A stretch of DNA of 24,259 bases from Chloroflexota bacterium (GTDB taxonomy: Bacteria; Chloroflexota; Limnocylindria; QHBO01), in contig VBGQ01000025.1 in assembly GCA_005882055.1 (NCBI GenBank), positions 1-24,259 of the forward strand, written 5' to 3'. The translations under genes were made by a program, and so were the position numbers. The notes under the pieces are model-generated. The model made no database searches. It was not told the DNA's origin and saw only the letters and a list, made by a program, of their open reading frames with translations. Below, one piece after another: positions 7,431 to 14,607 of this stretch (the first letter of the stretch is position 1; every line of letters begins with the position of its first letter).

Positions 7431-7991
7431 ATGGCCCCCTCGCCCTTTCCGATCGTCACCGAGCGGCTGATCCTGCGGCCGTTCGTGGACGGGGACCTGG
7501 ACGCGATGCTCGCGATCTACGGTCGCGAGGACGTCGTGCGCTACCTCGACTGGGGACCCAGGTCACGCGACGAGATTCGCGAGTGGCTCGGGCGAATCAA
7601 GAAGATGACGGCGCTCACCCCACGCGGCGAAGCGCTTCGCCTCGCCGCGCTGCTCAAGGAGACCGATGCCCTGATCGGCGACTTCAGCGTGTGGCGGACG
7701 AGCCAGGAGCACCTGCAGGGAGAGCTGGGATTCGTGCTGCACCCGGACCACCAGGGCAACGGCTACGGGCTCGAGGCGGCCACGGTCATGCTCCGCATGG
7801 GATTCGAGCACCTCGGCTTTCATCGGATCGCGGCGCAGTGCGACGCGCGCAATGCCCCGTCCGCGGCCCTGATGGAGCGGCTCGGCATGCGGCGCGAAGC
7901 GCACCTGCTGCAGAACATGCTCATCAAGGGCGAGTGGACCGATGAGCTGCTCTACGCGATGCTCGTCGACGAATGGCGCGCGCGCCAGTGA
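7431..7991 (+). CDS. GNAT family N-acetyltransferase (RimJ/RimL-like)
   Basis: This 186-residue protein has the usual RimJ/RimL-like layout. TERLILRPFVDGDLDAML forms the N-terminal strand and helix. GELGFVLHPDHQGNGYGLEA near residues 93-112 contains the acetyl-CoA pyrophosphate-binding turn (QGNGYG). HRIAAQCDARNAPSAALMERLGMRREA is the C-terminal motif. Such enzymes acetylate ribosomal protein N-termini, antibiotics or small amines; the substrate here is not predictable. The ATG at 7431 follows GATAAT by 6 nt. The gene is divergent from xdhC with a 32-nt gap. Its stop overlaps the next GTG as GTGA, so it is probably co-translated with the GlcD-like oxidase. Confidence 0.86.
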   Translation: MAPSPFPIVTERLILRPFVDGDLDAMLAIYGREDVVRYLDWGPRSRDEIREWLGRIKKMTALTPRGEALRLAALLKETDALIGDFSVWRTSQEHLQGELGFVLHPDHQGNGYGLEAATVMLRMGFEHLGFHRIAAQCDARNAPSAALMERLGMRREAHLLQNMLIKGEWTDELLYAMLVDEWRARQ

Positions 7992-9358
7992 CCGCGGCCT
8001 TCCTTGATCAGCTGCGCGCCGAGCTTCCGGGGCTGAGGCTGCTGACCGATGAGGGCGACCGCGAGTCGTATCGGTCCGACGAGGCGAGCTACCTCAAGAG
8101 CCAGCTCCCCCTGGCGGTGGCGCTTCCCGACACGACGGAGGACGTCTCGGCGATCGTCCGCGTCGCGGCCGAGCACCGCGTTCCAATCGTTCCCAGGGGT
8201 GCCGGCACGGGCCTGTCTGGGGCATCGGGGGGCATCGAAGGCGCCATCACCGTCGCCTTCGCGCGCATGAATCGGATCCTTGAGATCGATCGGTCAAACC
8301 TGATCGCCGTCGTGCAGCCCGGCGTCATCAACGCAGACCTCAAGGCCGCAGTAGCCAAGGAGCGCCTCTTCTATCCGCCGGATCCGGCGAGCTTCGAGAT
8401 GTGCAGCATCGGCGGCAACATCGGCACCAACGCAGGCGGGCTGTGCTGCGTCAAGTATGGCGTCACGCGCGACTCAGTCCTGGGACTGGAGGTGGTCCTC
8501 GCGGACGGCTCCGTCATCCGGACCGGTGGGCGCAACGTCAAGGACGTGGCCGGCTACGCGCTCACCCACCTGTTCGTGGGCTCGCAGGGAACCCTGGGGC
8601 TGGTGACGGAGGCGACCCTCAGGCTGCGCCCGGCTCCCCCGCCCAAGGCCACCCTCCTGGCCTTCTTCGACGAGACCGATGGCGCCGGCGACGCGGTGGA
8701 GCGCATCACTGCGGCGGGCCTGGTCCCCTGCACTTTGGTGCTGATGGACCGAGTCACGATCCGCGCCGTCAACGATGCGTTCCACCTGGAGCTGCCCGAT
8801 GCCGCCGCCCTGCTGCTGATCGAGTCCGACCTGCCAGGCGCGGCTGCGGAGGCCGAGCTGGACGCCGCCGCGGGCGCCGCAGAGGCTGCCGGCTCAACCG
8901 AGCTGGTGCGAGCCACCAGCGCCATGGAGGCCGATGGCCTGCGCCAGGCGCGCCGGCTTGCGCTGCGCGCGATCGAGAAGCTGGGAGCCACGAGGATGGA
9001 GGACGTGGGGGCGCCGCGATCGAAGCTGGGGGAGCTGCTAGATGCCATCAACCGCGTCGTGGCCGAGCATGGCCTGAACTGCGGCACGTTCGGGCACGCG
9101 GGGGACGGCAACCTGCATCCGACCTTCTGGTGGGAGCGCGGCGATGCCGACGCGGAGGCGCGCGTCACTGCCGCTTGCGAGGAGCTCTACCGCGCGGCGA
9201 TCGAGCTGGGTGGAACGGTCACCGGGGAGCACGGGATCGGCGTCGCGCGTCTGAAGTTCCTCGAACTCCAGCGCGGCCCGGGTGCGGTTCGCGTCATGCA
9301 CCAGATCAAGACTGCCCTCGATCCCCTGAATCTCCTGAACCCCGGCCGGGCGATCTAG
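7988..9358 (+). CDS. FAD-binding oxidase, glycolate oxidase GlcD-like
   Basis: This 456-residue enzyme has a PCMH-type FAD domain followed by the FAD-oxidase C-terminal domain. FAD contacts appear at PRGAGTGLSGASGG (about residues 69-82) and GGNIGTNAGGLCCVKYG (about 142-158). The C-terminal domain ends with GHAGDGNLHP and GEHGIG, the conserved metal and substrate His motifs. The family oxidises 2-hydroxy acids such as glycolate or D-lactate. Without GlcE or GlcF partners the substrate stays open. The GTG at 7988 overlaps the upstream stop as GTGA; an ATG at 7973 is also in frame. It has a convergent paralogue at 9812-11230. Confidence 0.87.
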   Translation: MTAAFLDQLRAELPGLRLLTDEGDRESYRSDEASYLKSQLPLAVALPDTTEDVSAIVRVAAEHRVPIVPRGAGTGLSGASGGIEGAITVAFARMNRILEIDRSNLIAVVQPGVINADLKAAVAKERLFYPPDPASFEMCSIGGNIGTNAGGLCCVKYGVTRDSVLGLEVVLADGSVIRTGGRNVKDVAGYALTHLFVGSQGTLGLVTEATLRLRPAPPPKATLLAFFDETDGAGDAVERITAAGLVPCTLVLMDRVTIRAVNDAFHLELPDAAALLLIESDLPGAAAEAELDAAAGAAEAAGSTELVRATSAMEADGLRQARRLALRAIEKLGATRMEDVGAPRSKLGELLDAINRVVAEHGLNCGTFGHAGDGNLHPTFWWERGDADAEARVTAACEELYRAAIELGGTVTGEHGIGVARLKFLELQRGPGAVRVMHQIKTALDPLNLLNPGRAI

Positions 9359-9760
9359 CGCGGGCTCGCGGTCAACGCAGCCCTCCGCTGATGCGCCGTC
9401 GGCCTCGACGAGCGCGATAGACGCTGCCGCCACCAGCGGCGCGAGAACGATCAGGCTCCAGCTCGGCAGGAAAGCGACAGCCAGAAGAAGCACATATCCC
9501 AGCCGTCGCATCCATTGCGCGAGGAATCTGGCCGTCAAGTCAAGTGCACCAACAGTGAAGATGAGAAAGGCGACGAGGTACACGAGGCCGGCTGGTTCGA
9601 TGCGGGCGATCGCCGGAGCGAGGCCGGGACCGGCGGCAAAAGCGATTCCCAACAGGTGGCGAAGCCTCGCGATCGATGGCGGAGCGGTGGACGCGCCGCC
9701 GACGTCGATGAACAGGAGCGCAATGCCGGCGCAAAGCAACGCGTAGAAGAGATAGACCAT
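9038..9760 (-). CDS. Putative membrane protein overlapping the GlcD-like gene antisense
   Basis: The first 125 or so residues from the ATG at 9760 hold four or five hydrophobic segments with basic loops (for example LVYLVAFLIFTVGALDLTA and YVLLLAVAFLPSW), a pattern unlikely by chance. Family unknown. The frame then continues without a stop for about 320 nt antisense to the GlcD-like gene, where the sequence looks like shadow coding. The real protein probably ends near 9360, either through an unseen frameshift or after loss of its own 3' end. An in-frame GTG at 9799 would lengthen the N-terminus by 13 residues. It starts about 50 nt after the second FAD oxidase on the same strand. The N-terminal half is fairly credible; the C-terminal half is not. 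Confidence 0.45.
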   Translation of the reverse strand: MVYLFYALLCAGIALLFIDVGGASTAPPSIARLRHLLGIAFAAGPGLAPAIARIEPAGLVYLVAFLIFTVGALDLTARFLAQWMRRLGYVLLLAVAFLPSWSLIVLAPLVAAASIALVEADGASAEGCVDREPALDRPAGVQEIQGIEGSLDLVHDANRTRAALEFEELQTRDADPVLPGDRSTQLDRRAVELLASGSDARLRVGIAALPPEGRMQVAVPRVPERAAVQAMLGHDAVDGI

Positions 9761-9776
9761 CCTGGGGGGCACTCTG

Positions 9777-9802
9777 TACGTGTTACCGAATAGTAGCACG
9801 TA
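9777..9802. promoter_or_regulatory. 26-bp inverted repeat around a -10-like box
   Basis: The arms are TACGTGTTAC (9777-9786) and GTAGCACGTA (9793-9802), complementary at 9 of 10 positions around a 6-nt centre. On the minus strand TACTAT, a good -10 match, lies inside it, upstream of the membrane-protein ATG. It looks like an operator over a promoter. Confidence 0.4.
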
Positions 9803-9811
9803 TGTCCGGGG

Positions 9812-11230
9812 CTACCCTCTGAAAAGGACGCCTGGATTGAGGCGGTCGTCAGGATCCAGTGCGCGCTTGATGGCGCGCATGGCGGCGACGTCCGGCTCGC
9901 CCCGGTCGGGGACCAGCCAGCGGACCTTGGCCACACCGATACCGTGCTCCGCGCTCACTGCCCCACCCATCTGGATCGCGAGCGCCAGGACCGCGTCGTC
10001 GACTGACTCGTCATCAGGATCGGGGCCAAGGACGTTGACGTGGAGGTTGCCGTCACCGACATGGCCGTACACGAAGGTCCGCGCCTCGGGATCCACGCCG
10101 CGGATTGCCTCTCGAACCTCCATATCGAACTGACCAATGCGGCCGATAGGCACCGCCACGTCGAGCTTGTGCGGCACGCCGGCGGCATTCACCGCCTCGG
10201 TGTGCCCCTCACGAAGCTTCCAGAGCCGATCCCGACCCTCCTCGTCCGAAGCCACCACCGCGTCGCGTGACGCCACGGCGGCAATCGCGTCGACCAGCTC
10301 GTCGGTGGGATCAGAGGCTGCCGCGCACTCGATCAGCAGGTAGCGGGGATGTGCGTCACGGAAGGGCCGCTGCCCGCCCGCGTGCTCGAGCACGAGGCGC
10401 ATGCCGTCGTCATCGAACAGCTCGGCCGCGGTGAGCGTGGCGAGACTTCGGCGGAGCTGTGCGGCGAATGCCGCCGCGTGGCCGGCGTCATCGACGGCAA
10501 GGAGCGCCACGGTACGCCGCGGGAGCTGCGGGACGAGGCGCAGCCGAAGGCGCGTGATGACCGCCAGCGTGCCCTCGGATCCGGCCATAAGCGAGCCGAG
10601 CGCGTACCCGGTGTTGTCCTTCACCAGGCCCGGGAGCCGGCGAATCACCGAACCGTCGCCGAGGACCGCCTCGGACCCGACGATCTGCTGTCGCATGACC
10701 CCGTAGCGCACGACGTTCACGCCCCCGGCGTTGGTCGCGACCATCCCTCCCACCGTCGCCGAATCGCGCGAACCCATGTCCACGCCGAAGTCCCACCCCG
10801 CGCGCTGGACGTGTTCCTGGAGCGTCCCCAGCGTCACGCCTGCGCCCACGGTGACTTCGCCTGCCACCTCGTCCACCGCTTCGAGATCGCGCAGGCGAAG
10901 GGCTGAGAGGACGACTGGAGGCCGCGGCGAGCCGCGATCGTCGCGGGGAGCCGCGGCCCGCGGAACGCTGCCTCCGACCAGGCCCGTGTTGCCGCCCTGG
11001 GGCACGACGGCCGCCCCGACCTTCCCGCAGGCCTCCACCACCGCCCCAACCTCCTCGACCGAGGCCGGGCGGACGACCGCGGCCGCGATACCGTGAAAGC
11101 GACGCGACCAGTCGGTCTCGTATGTCGACCTCAGGTCCGGGTCGGTGAGGACATGCGACGGGCCTACGGCCGCGCAAAGCGCGGCAAGCGTCTGTTCGGG
11201 CAGATGGGCGCCATCGGTCTGTTGGCTCAC
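9812..11230 (-). CDS. FAD-binding oxidoreductase (D-lactate/D-2-hydroxyglutarate dehydrogenase-like)
   Basis: A second member of the GlcD superfamily, 472 residues from the chosen start. FAD-domain motifs are PQGGNTGLVGGSVP, VDMGSRDSATVGGMVATNAGG and KDNTGYALGSLMAGSEGTLA. The C-terminal domain has FVYGHVGDGNLHVNVLG and SAEHGIG, with the histidines that hold the catalytic metal. The KDNTGY form and overall pattern fit D-lactate or D-2-hydroxyglutarate dehydrogenases rather than GlcD proper, but the substrate is not certain. A short Pro/Arg-rich insertion follows the PQGGNTG loop. The GTG at 11230 is preferred, with CATCAT 6 nt upstream; an ATG at 11245 lies in the edge of the palindrome and is less likely. 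It is divergent from the ChrB-domain gene. Confidence 0.83.
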   Translation of the reverse strand: MSQQTDGAHLPEQTLAALCAAVGPSHVLTDPDLRSTYETDWSRRFHGIAAAVVRPASVEEVGAVVEACGKVGAAVVPQGGNTGLVGGSVPRAAAPRDDRGSPRPPVVLSALRLRDLEAVDEVAGEVTVGAGVTLGTLQEHVQRAGWDFGVDMGSRDSATVGGMVATNAGGVNVVRYGVMRQQIVGSEAVLGDGSVIRRLPGLVKDNTGYALGSLMAGSEGTLAVITRLRLRLVPQLPRRTVALLAVDDAGHAAAFAAQLRRSLATLTAAELFDDDGMRLVLEHAGGQRPFRDAHPRYLLIECAAASDPTDELVDAIAAVASRDAVVASDEEGRDRLWKLREGHTEAVNAAGVPHKLDVAVPIGRIGQFDMEVREAIRGVDPEARTFVYGHVGDGNLHVNVLGPDPDDESVDDAVLALAIQMGGAVSAEHGIGVAKVRWLVPDRGEPDVAAMRAIKRALDPDDRLNPGVLFRG

Positions 11231-11244
11231 ACACCCATGATGCA

Positions 11245-11273
11245 TGTCGGCGCCCGAACCTCGGGCGCCGACA
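11245..11273. promoter_or_regulatory. 29-bp perfect palindrome between divergent genes
   Basis: A 13-nt arm at 11245-11257 (TGTCGGCGCCCGA) is perfectly complementary to 11261-11273, with the 3-nt centre ACC. It lies between the 5' ends of the FAD oxidoreductase (start 11230) and the ChrB-domain gene (start 11310), covering the expected -35 area of the former. A terminator is unlikely at a divergent junction, so an operator for both genes is the better reading. Confidence 0.55.
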
Positions 11274-11295
11274 CAGTCTGGATCGATAGGAAGCC

Positions 11296-11300
11296 AGGAG
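11296..11300 (+). promoter_or_regulatory. Ribosome binding site of the ChrB-domain gene
   Basis: AGGAG lies 9 nt before the ATG at 11310 and selects it over an upstream in-frame ATG at 11244. Confidence 0.7.
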
Positions 11301-11309
11301 ACTAAGCCG

Positions 11310-11756
11310 ATGCAGTGGGTCACTCGCGAGCATCCCAAGACGGACCGGATCGCCTGCCCGTGGCTGATCCGCAAGTACATCGACACCGAGGCGCAGATCG
11401 TCTACGCGCCGCGGGACGAGGTGCTCTCGTACGCCGATCAGAACGGCGCCATCTCTTTCGATGCGCCCGGTGCGCGCTACACCCATCGCGACGGGCTCTG
11501 CACATTTGAGGTGCTTGTGGAGGAGTACCGGATCGTCGATGAAGCGGTTCGGCTGATGGCCCGCGTGGTCCATGGAGCCGATGTCGCGGAGGATCGCGAC
11601 GCAACCCCGCAGTCACCGGGATTGCTGGCGATCGCAGATGGCTTCGCCGCTCTCGATATTACCGATGAGGAGCAGCTGCGCCTCGAGCTGCCCGTGTACG
11701 ACGCGCTGTACGCGTGGTGCCAGGAACAGGTTTGTGGATGCCTACAGAGCCTCTGA
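11310..11756 (+). CDS. ChrB C-terminal-domain chromate-resistance protein
   Basis: This 148-residue protein matches the chromate-resistance exported/ChrB C-terminal domain: WVTREHPKTDRIACPWLIRKYID at residues 3-25, then FDAPGARYTHRDGLCTFEVLVEEY in the middle, and a YDALYAWC tail. Full-length ChrB regulators carry an extra N-terminal domain; this is the stand-alone C-terminal form. It is linked to chromate sensing or resistance, though stand-alone copies are poorly studied. No chrA transporter is in the window. The ATG at 11310 is set by AGGAG 9 nt upstream. A perfect palindrome lies just upstream. The 3' end overlaps the convergent ketosynthase by 15 nt. Confidence 0.8.
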   Translation: MQWVTREHPKTDRIACPWLIRKYIDTEAQIVYAPRDEVLSYADQNGAISFDAPGARYTHRDGLCTFEVLVEEYRIVDEAVRLMARVVHGADVAEDRDATPQSPGLLAIADGFAALDITDEEQLRLELPVYDALYAWCQEQVCGCLQSL

Positions 11757-12977
11757 TCTCAGCACGAGCGCGGCGTTCATTCCCCCGAAACCAAATGAGG
11801 TCGAGAGCGCGGCTGCCGGCCGAGTCGCGCAAGGCTCCCGCATGACGTTCAGCCCACACCGCTCGTCGAGCGAATCCAGGTTGCACGTCCCCGGCAGCAG
11901 CCCGTGGCGGAGCGCCATCGCGGTGATCGCCGCCTCGAGTGCCCCGCTGGCACCCAGCGGATGCCCGTAGAGACCCTTGGTCCCCGACACTGGTACGGTC
12001 GCCGCGTGCGCACCCAGCGCCAGGTGCAGCGCCTTGGCCTCCGCCAGCTCGTTGAGCTGCGTGCTGGACGCGTGCGCGTTCACGTAGCCGATCGCCTCGG
12101 GCTGCAGCTGCGCATCGGACAGGGCGGTGCCGATCGCCTGCGCCGCAGCTTCGCCCGAGGGCAGCGGCGCAGTGAGGTGGTAGGCGTCCGTCGAGGCGCC
12201 ATAGCCGGCCACCTCCGCGATGATGGTGGCCCCGCGGCGCTGGGCCGCCTCGGCCTCCTCGATGACCAGCACGCAGGCCGCCTCCGACATCACGAATCCA
12301 TCGCGACCCACGTCGAACGGGCGCGAGGCGGTCGCGGGGTCGTCGTTGCGCGCCGAGAGGACGCGGATCATGGCGAAGGCGCCCAGCGTGAGCGGCGCCA
12401 AAGGAGCTTCGGCGCCACCCGCAAGCGCGATGTCCACGCTGCCGTCGCGGATGGCGTGGAGCGCCTGACCGATGGCGACCGCGCCAGACGCGCAGGAGTT
12501 GGCATTGCCGACGGCGGGGCCGTGGATCCCAAGATCGATCGCCACGTTGCTCGCACCCGCGCCTCCGAAGACCGCGGTTGCGAGCGTGGGCGCTACACCG
12601 CGCGCCCCGCGGGCCAGGTAGTTCGCGTGCTGCTCCTCGCCGAAAGCGACGCCGCCCAGCGCTGAGCCGATCCAGATGCCAGTGCGGTCCGCGCGCCCAT
12701 CTGGCATCGGCAGGCGAGCGTGCTCGACCGCCATTCGCGCGGCGGCGACCGACAGCTGACTGAAGCGGTCCAGGCGCCGCGCACGACGAGCATCCAGGTG
12801 GTCGCCCGGCACGAAGTCATTGATCTGGGCGGCAATCCGCGACGGGAAGGGGCTCGCGTCGAAGCGGTCGATTGCCTTGATCGCGGACCGATTGGCGAGC
12901 ACGCCGGCCCACAGGCCATCGGCTCCGTGGCCGATGGGGGTGACGGCGCCGATGCCGGTGATCACCGCGCGCCTCAT
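11742..12977 (-). CDS. Beta-ketoacyl synthase, FabF (KAS II)-like
   Basis: This 411-residue condensing enzyme has an intact active site: Cys162 in NSCASG, His302 in NAHASSTQ, Lys334 and His339 in TKGLYGHPLG. These numbers are one lower than in E. coli FabF (163, 303, 335, 340), which supports the start at 12977. It would extend an acyl chain with malonyl-ACP. The motif around His302 (NAHASSTQLNE) departs from the usual NAHGTST, and the active-site Cys is preceded by NS instead of TA. The gene is last in an operon with a cyclase-like SRPBCC protein, a flavoprotein and a methyltransferase. Specialised lipid or polyketide synthesis is therefore more likely than housekeeping fatty acid synthesis. 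No ACP or chain-length-factor partner is present. GGGAGGT lies 5 nt upstream, and the start overlaps the previous stop as ATGA. Confidence 0.87.
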   Translation of the reverse strand: MRRAVITGIGAVTPIGHGADGLWAGVLANRSAIKAIDRFDASPFPSRIAAQINDFVPGDHLDARRARRLDRFSQLSVAAARMAVEHARLPMPDGRADRTGIWIGSALGGVAFGEEQHANYLARGARGVAPTLATAVFGGAGASNVAIDLGIHGPAVGNANSCASGAVAIGQALHAIRDGSVDIALAGGAEAPLAPLTLGAFAMIRVLSARNDDPATASRPFDVGRDGFVMSEAACVLVIEEAEAAQRRGATIIAEVAGYGASTDAYHLTAPLPSGEAAAQAIGTALSDAQLQPEAIGYVNAHASSTQLNELAEAKALHLALGAHAATVPVSGTKGLYGHPLGASGALEAAITAMALRHGLLPGTCNLDSLDERCGLNVMREPCATRPAAALSTSFGFGGMNAALVLRSEAL

Positions 12978-13420
12978 GCGGCACCTCCCTCCGCGAGCTG
13001 CTTCACGCGATACAGCGTGCGGCGCGCAATGGCCTCCACGAACTGCGGACCGATGATCCGGCTCGCCACCCACTCCCCGATGATCTGCCACCGCAGGCGC
13101 AGATCGTGCTCGATGCTGACCTCCACGCCATCGTCGCTCTCATCAAGGCGCCAGGCAACCTGCATGCCGCGCGTGACGCCCCCGACGTGCTCGAACTCGA
13201 TGACGCCATCGGACGGTCGAGGTCGCTGGACGGCCTCCCAGCGGACCGGGATCAGGCCGCGTCGGGCACCCATCGCGAAGCGGCGCTCGCCGCGCGGATC
13301 CGGCAGGCGCCGGACGTAGCGATAGTGCGGCAGGCGCTGCGGCCAGCGCTCGATGTCGGCGGCCAGCGCGAAGATCCGCTCGGCCGGAGCGTGCATGCGC
13401 ATCCGAAGCACGCTCCTCAT
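12974..13420 (-). CDS. SRPBCC (polyketide cyclase/START-like) protein
   Basis: This 148-residue protein has the helix-grip pattern of the SRPBCC superfamily: MHAPAERIFALAADIERWPQRLPHYRYVRRL at residues 9-39, a middle beta region (PVRWEAVQRP, VIEFEHVGG, MQVAWRLDE), and a long C-terminal helix (EWVASRIIGPQFVEAIARRTL). Such folds bind hydrophobic ligands and include aromatases/cyclases of aromatic polyketide pathways. The exact reaction is not readable. It sits between the flavoprotein and ketosynthase genes with ATGA overlaps on both sides, so the three are probably translationally coupled. That context favours a cyclase or chaperone role on the ketosynthase product. Confidence 0.8.
   Translation of the reverse strand: MRSVLRMRMHAPAERIFALAADIERWPQRLPHYRYVRRLPDPRGERRFAMGARRGLIPVRWEAVQRPRPSDGVIEFEHVGGVTRGMQVAWRLDESDDGVEVSIEHDLRLRWQIIGEWVASRIIGPQFVEAIARRTLYRVKQLAEGGAA
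12983..12989 (-). promoter_or_regulatory. Ribosome binding site of the ketosynthase
   Basis: GGGAGGT on the minus strand, inside the end of the SRPBCC gene, 5 nt before the ATG at 12977. It fixes the ketosynthase start. Confidence 0.75.
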
Positions 13421-14607
13421 GGGCGCAGGACGGCGAGGAGTGTCGCCGGATTCAGTGCGTCGGTCGCCGGCCGGCAGTCACCCAGCGAACCGCCCAGAAC
13501 GTCGGCCAGACGTGGACGGCTCCCCAGCCGGCGGGCGGCGTAGGCGAGCAGCGGAGGTGCCGCCAACATGCCCTGGATGAGCCAGGTGAGGGCGTCCTTC
13601 GATGCGAAGGCGGCGCGCCGCCCGGCCAGGTACGCCTGTGCTACGTTCGCATCGGGTCCTGCCAGGGCCCCGGACGCGAGCCGCGCGGAGCGCAACGCCC
13701 GGTAGATGCCCTCTCCGGTGAACGGGTCGATGAACCCCGCAGCATCGCCGATCAGAAGCCAGCCGTCGCCCGCAGCGCGTGTCACGCGGTGCCCGATGGG
13801 CGCGGCACCGTGGATGCTGGTCAACCGTCGCGATCCGGCCAGCCGCGCCGCGACGGCTGGCAGGCCGGCGATCGCGGACTCGAAGGCACGCTCCGCCGGA
13901 GGGCGAGCATTCCCGCTACGCGGCAGCGGGAGCGCCATGCCCACGTTGAGCTGGCCGCCTGGTACGGGTGCCAGGCCAATGTAGAAACCGCGGCCAACGT
14001 GCATCTCGCCATGCCCAGCGAGCTCCGGAATGCCTTCGTAGCGGGCCACGAGGCCGAGCCGCCGTGGCGCGAATGCGCCACGGCTCACGCCCAGCGAGCT
14101 CGCCACCCGCGAGCGAGCGCCATCGGCTCCCACCAGCCATCGGGCCTGGACACGATGCTCACCACTCGAGTCGCGCAGCACTGCGCCGCTGATGCGGCCG
14201 TTGGTCACCTGCGGTCGCAGGAAGGTGGTGCGCTCCAGGACCCGTGCGCCGGCCCTCGCGGCACCGGCCGCGAGAAGGGCGTCGAACCCCGGCCGATCGA
14301 GGCCCCACGCCGCCCGTTCGCCGCCGCGGTCGGCATAGTGCAGCCCGAACGCGTCCTGGCCCACGATCACTTGCATGCCCTTCAGCGGGACTGCGGACTG
14401 CTGCCAGTCGGCGGTAGGCGTGCCCAGGCGCCCTAGCTCCTCGGCGATCCGCGGGCTCGCGTACTCCGCGCAGGTCTTGGTCCGCGGATGGCGCCGCGCC
14501 TCGACCAGCAGCACGTCGCGGCCCGCGTTTGCGAGAGCCGTCGCCAGGGCAGAACCTGCCGGCCCGCCCCCGACGACGAGGACTTCGCAGCTGGATGGAA
14601 GGGTCAT
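13417..14607 (-). CDS. Geranylgeranyl reductase-family FAD oxidoreductase
   Basis: This 396-residue flavoprotein has the p-hydroxybenzoate hydroxylase-type fold. VVGGGPAGSALATALANAGRDVLLVEA near residues 10-36 binds the FAD ADP moiety. A mid-protein VGADGARSRVASSLG and GDAAGFIDPFTGEGIYRAL near 287-305 complete the FAD site. The match is to the geranylgeranyl reductase/monooxygenase group, whose members reduce isoprenoid double bonds or hydroxylate aromatic rings. Here it is coupled by ATGA overlaps to a methyltransferase upstream and an SRPBCC protein downstream. Oxidation or reduction of a ketosynthase-derived product is the likely job. The specific reaction cannot be told. Confidence 0.85.
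   Translation of the reverse strand: MTLPSSCEVLVVGGGPAGSALATALANAGRDVLLVEARRHPRTKTCAEYASPRIAEELGRLGTPTADWQQSAVPLKGMQVIVGQDAFGLHYADRGGERAAWGLDRPGFDALLAAGAARAGARVLERTTFLRPQVTNGRISGAVLRDSSGEHRVQARWLVGADGARSRVASSLGVSRGAFAPRRLGLVARYEGIPELAGHGEMHVGRGFYIGLAPVPGGQLNVGMALPLPRSGNARPPAERAFESAIAGLPAVAARLAGSRRLTSIHGAAPIGHRVTRAAGDGWLLIGDAAGFIDPFTGEGIYRALRSARLASGALAGPDANVAQAYLAGRRAAFASKDALTWLIQGMLAAPPLLAYAARRLGSRPRLADVLGGSLGDCRPATDALNPATLLAVLRP

Noticed and set aside
10488..11573. 361-codon minus-strand open frame over the FAD oxidoreductase and ChrB-domain genes
   Set aside because: It is an Arg/Gly-rich out-of-frame shadow that crosses both gene starts and has no recognisable domain.
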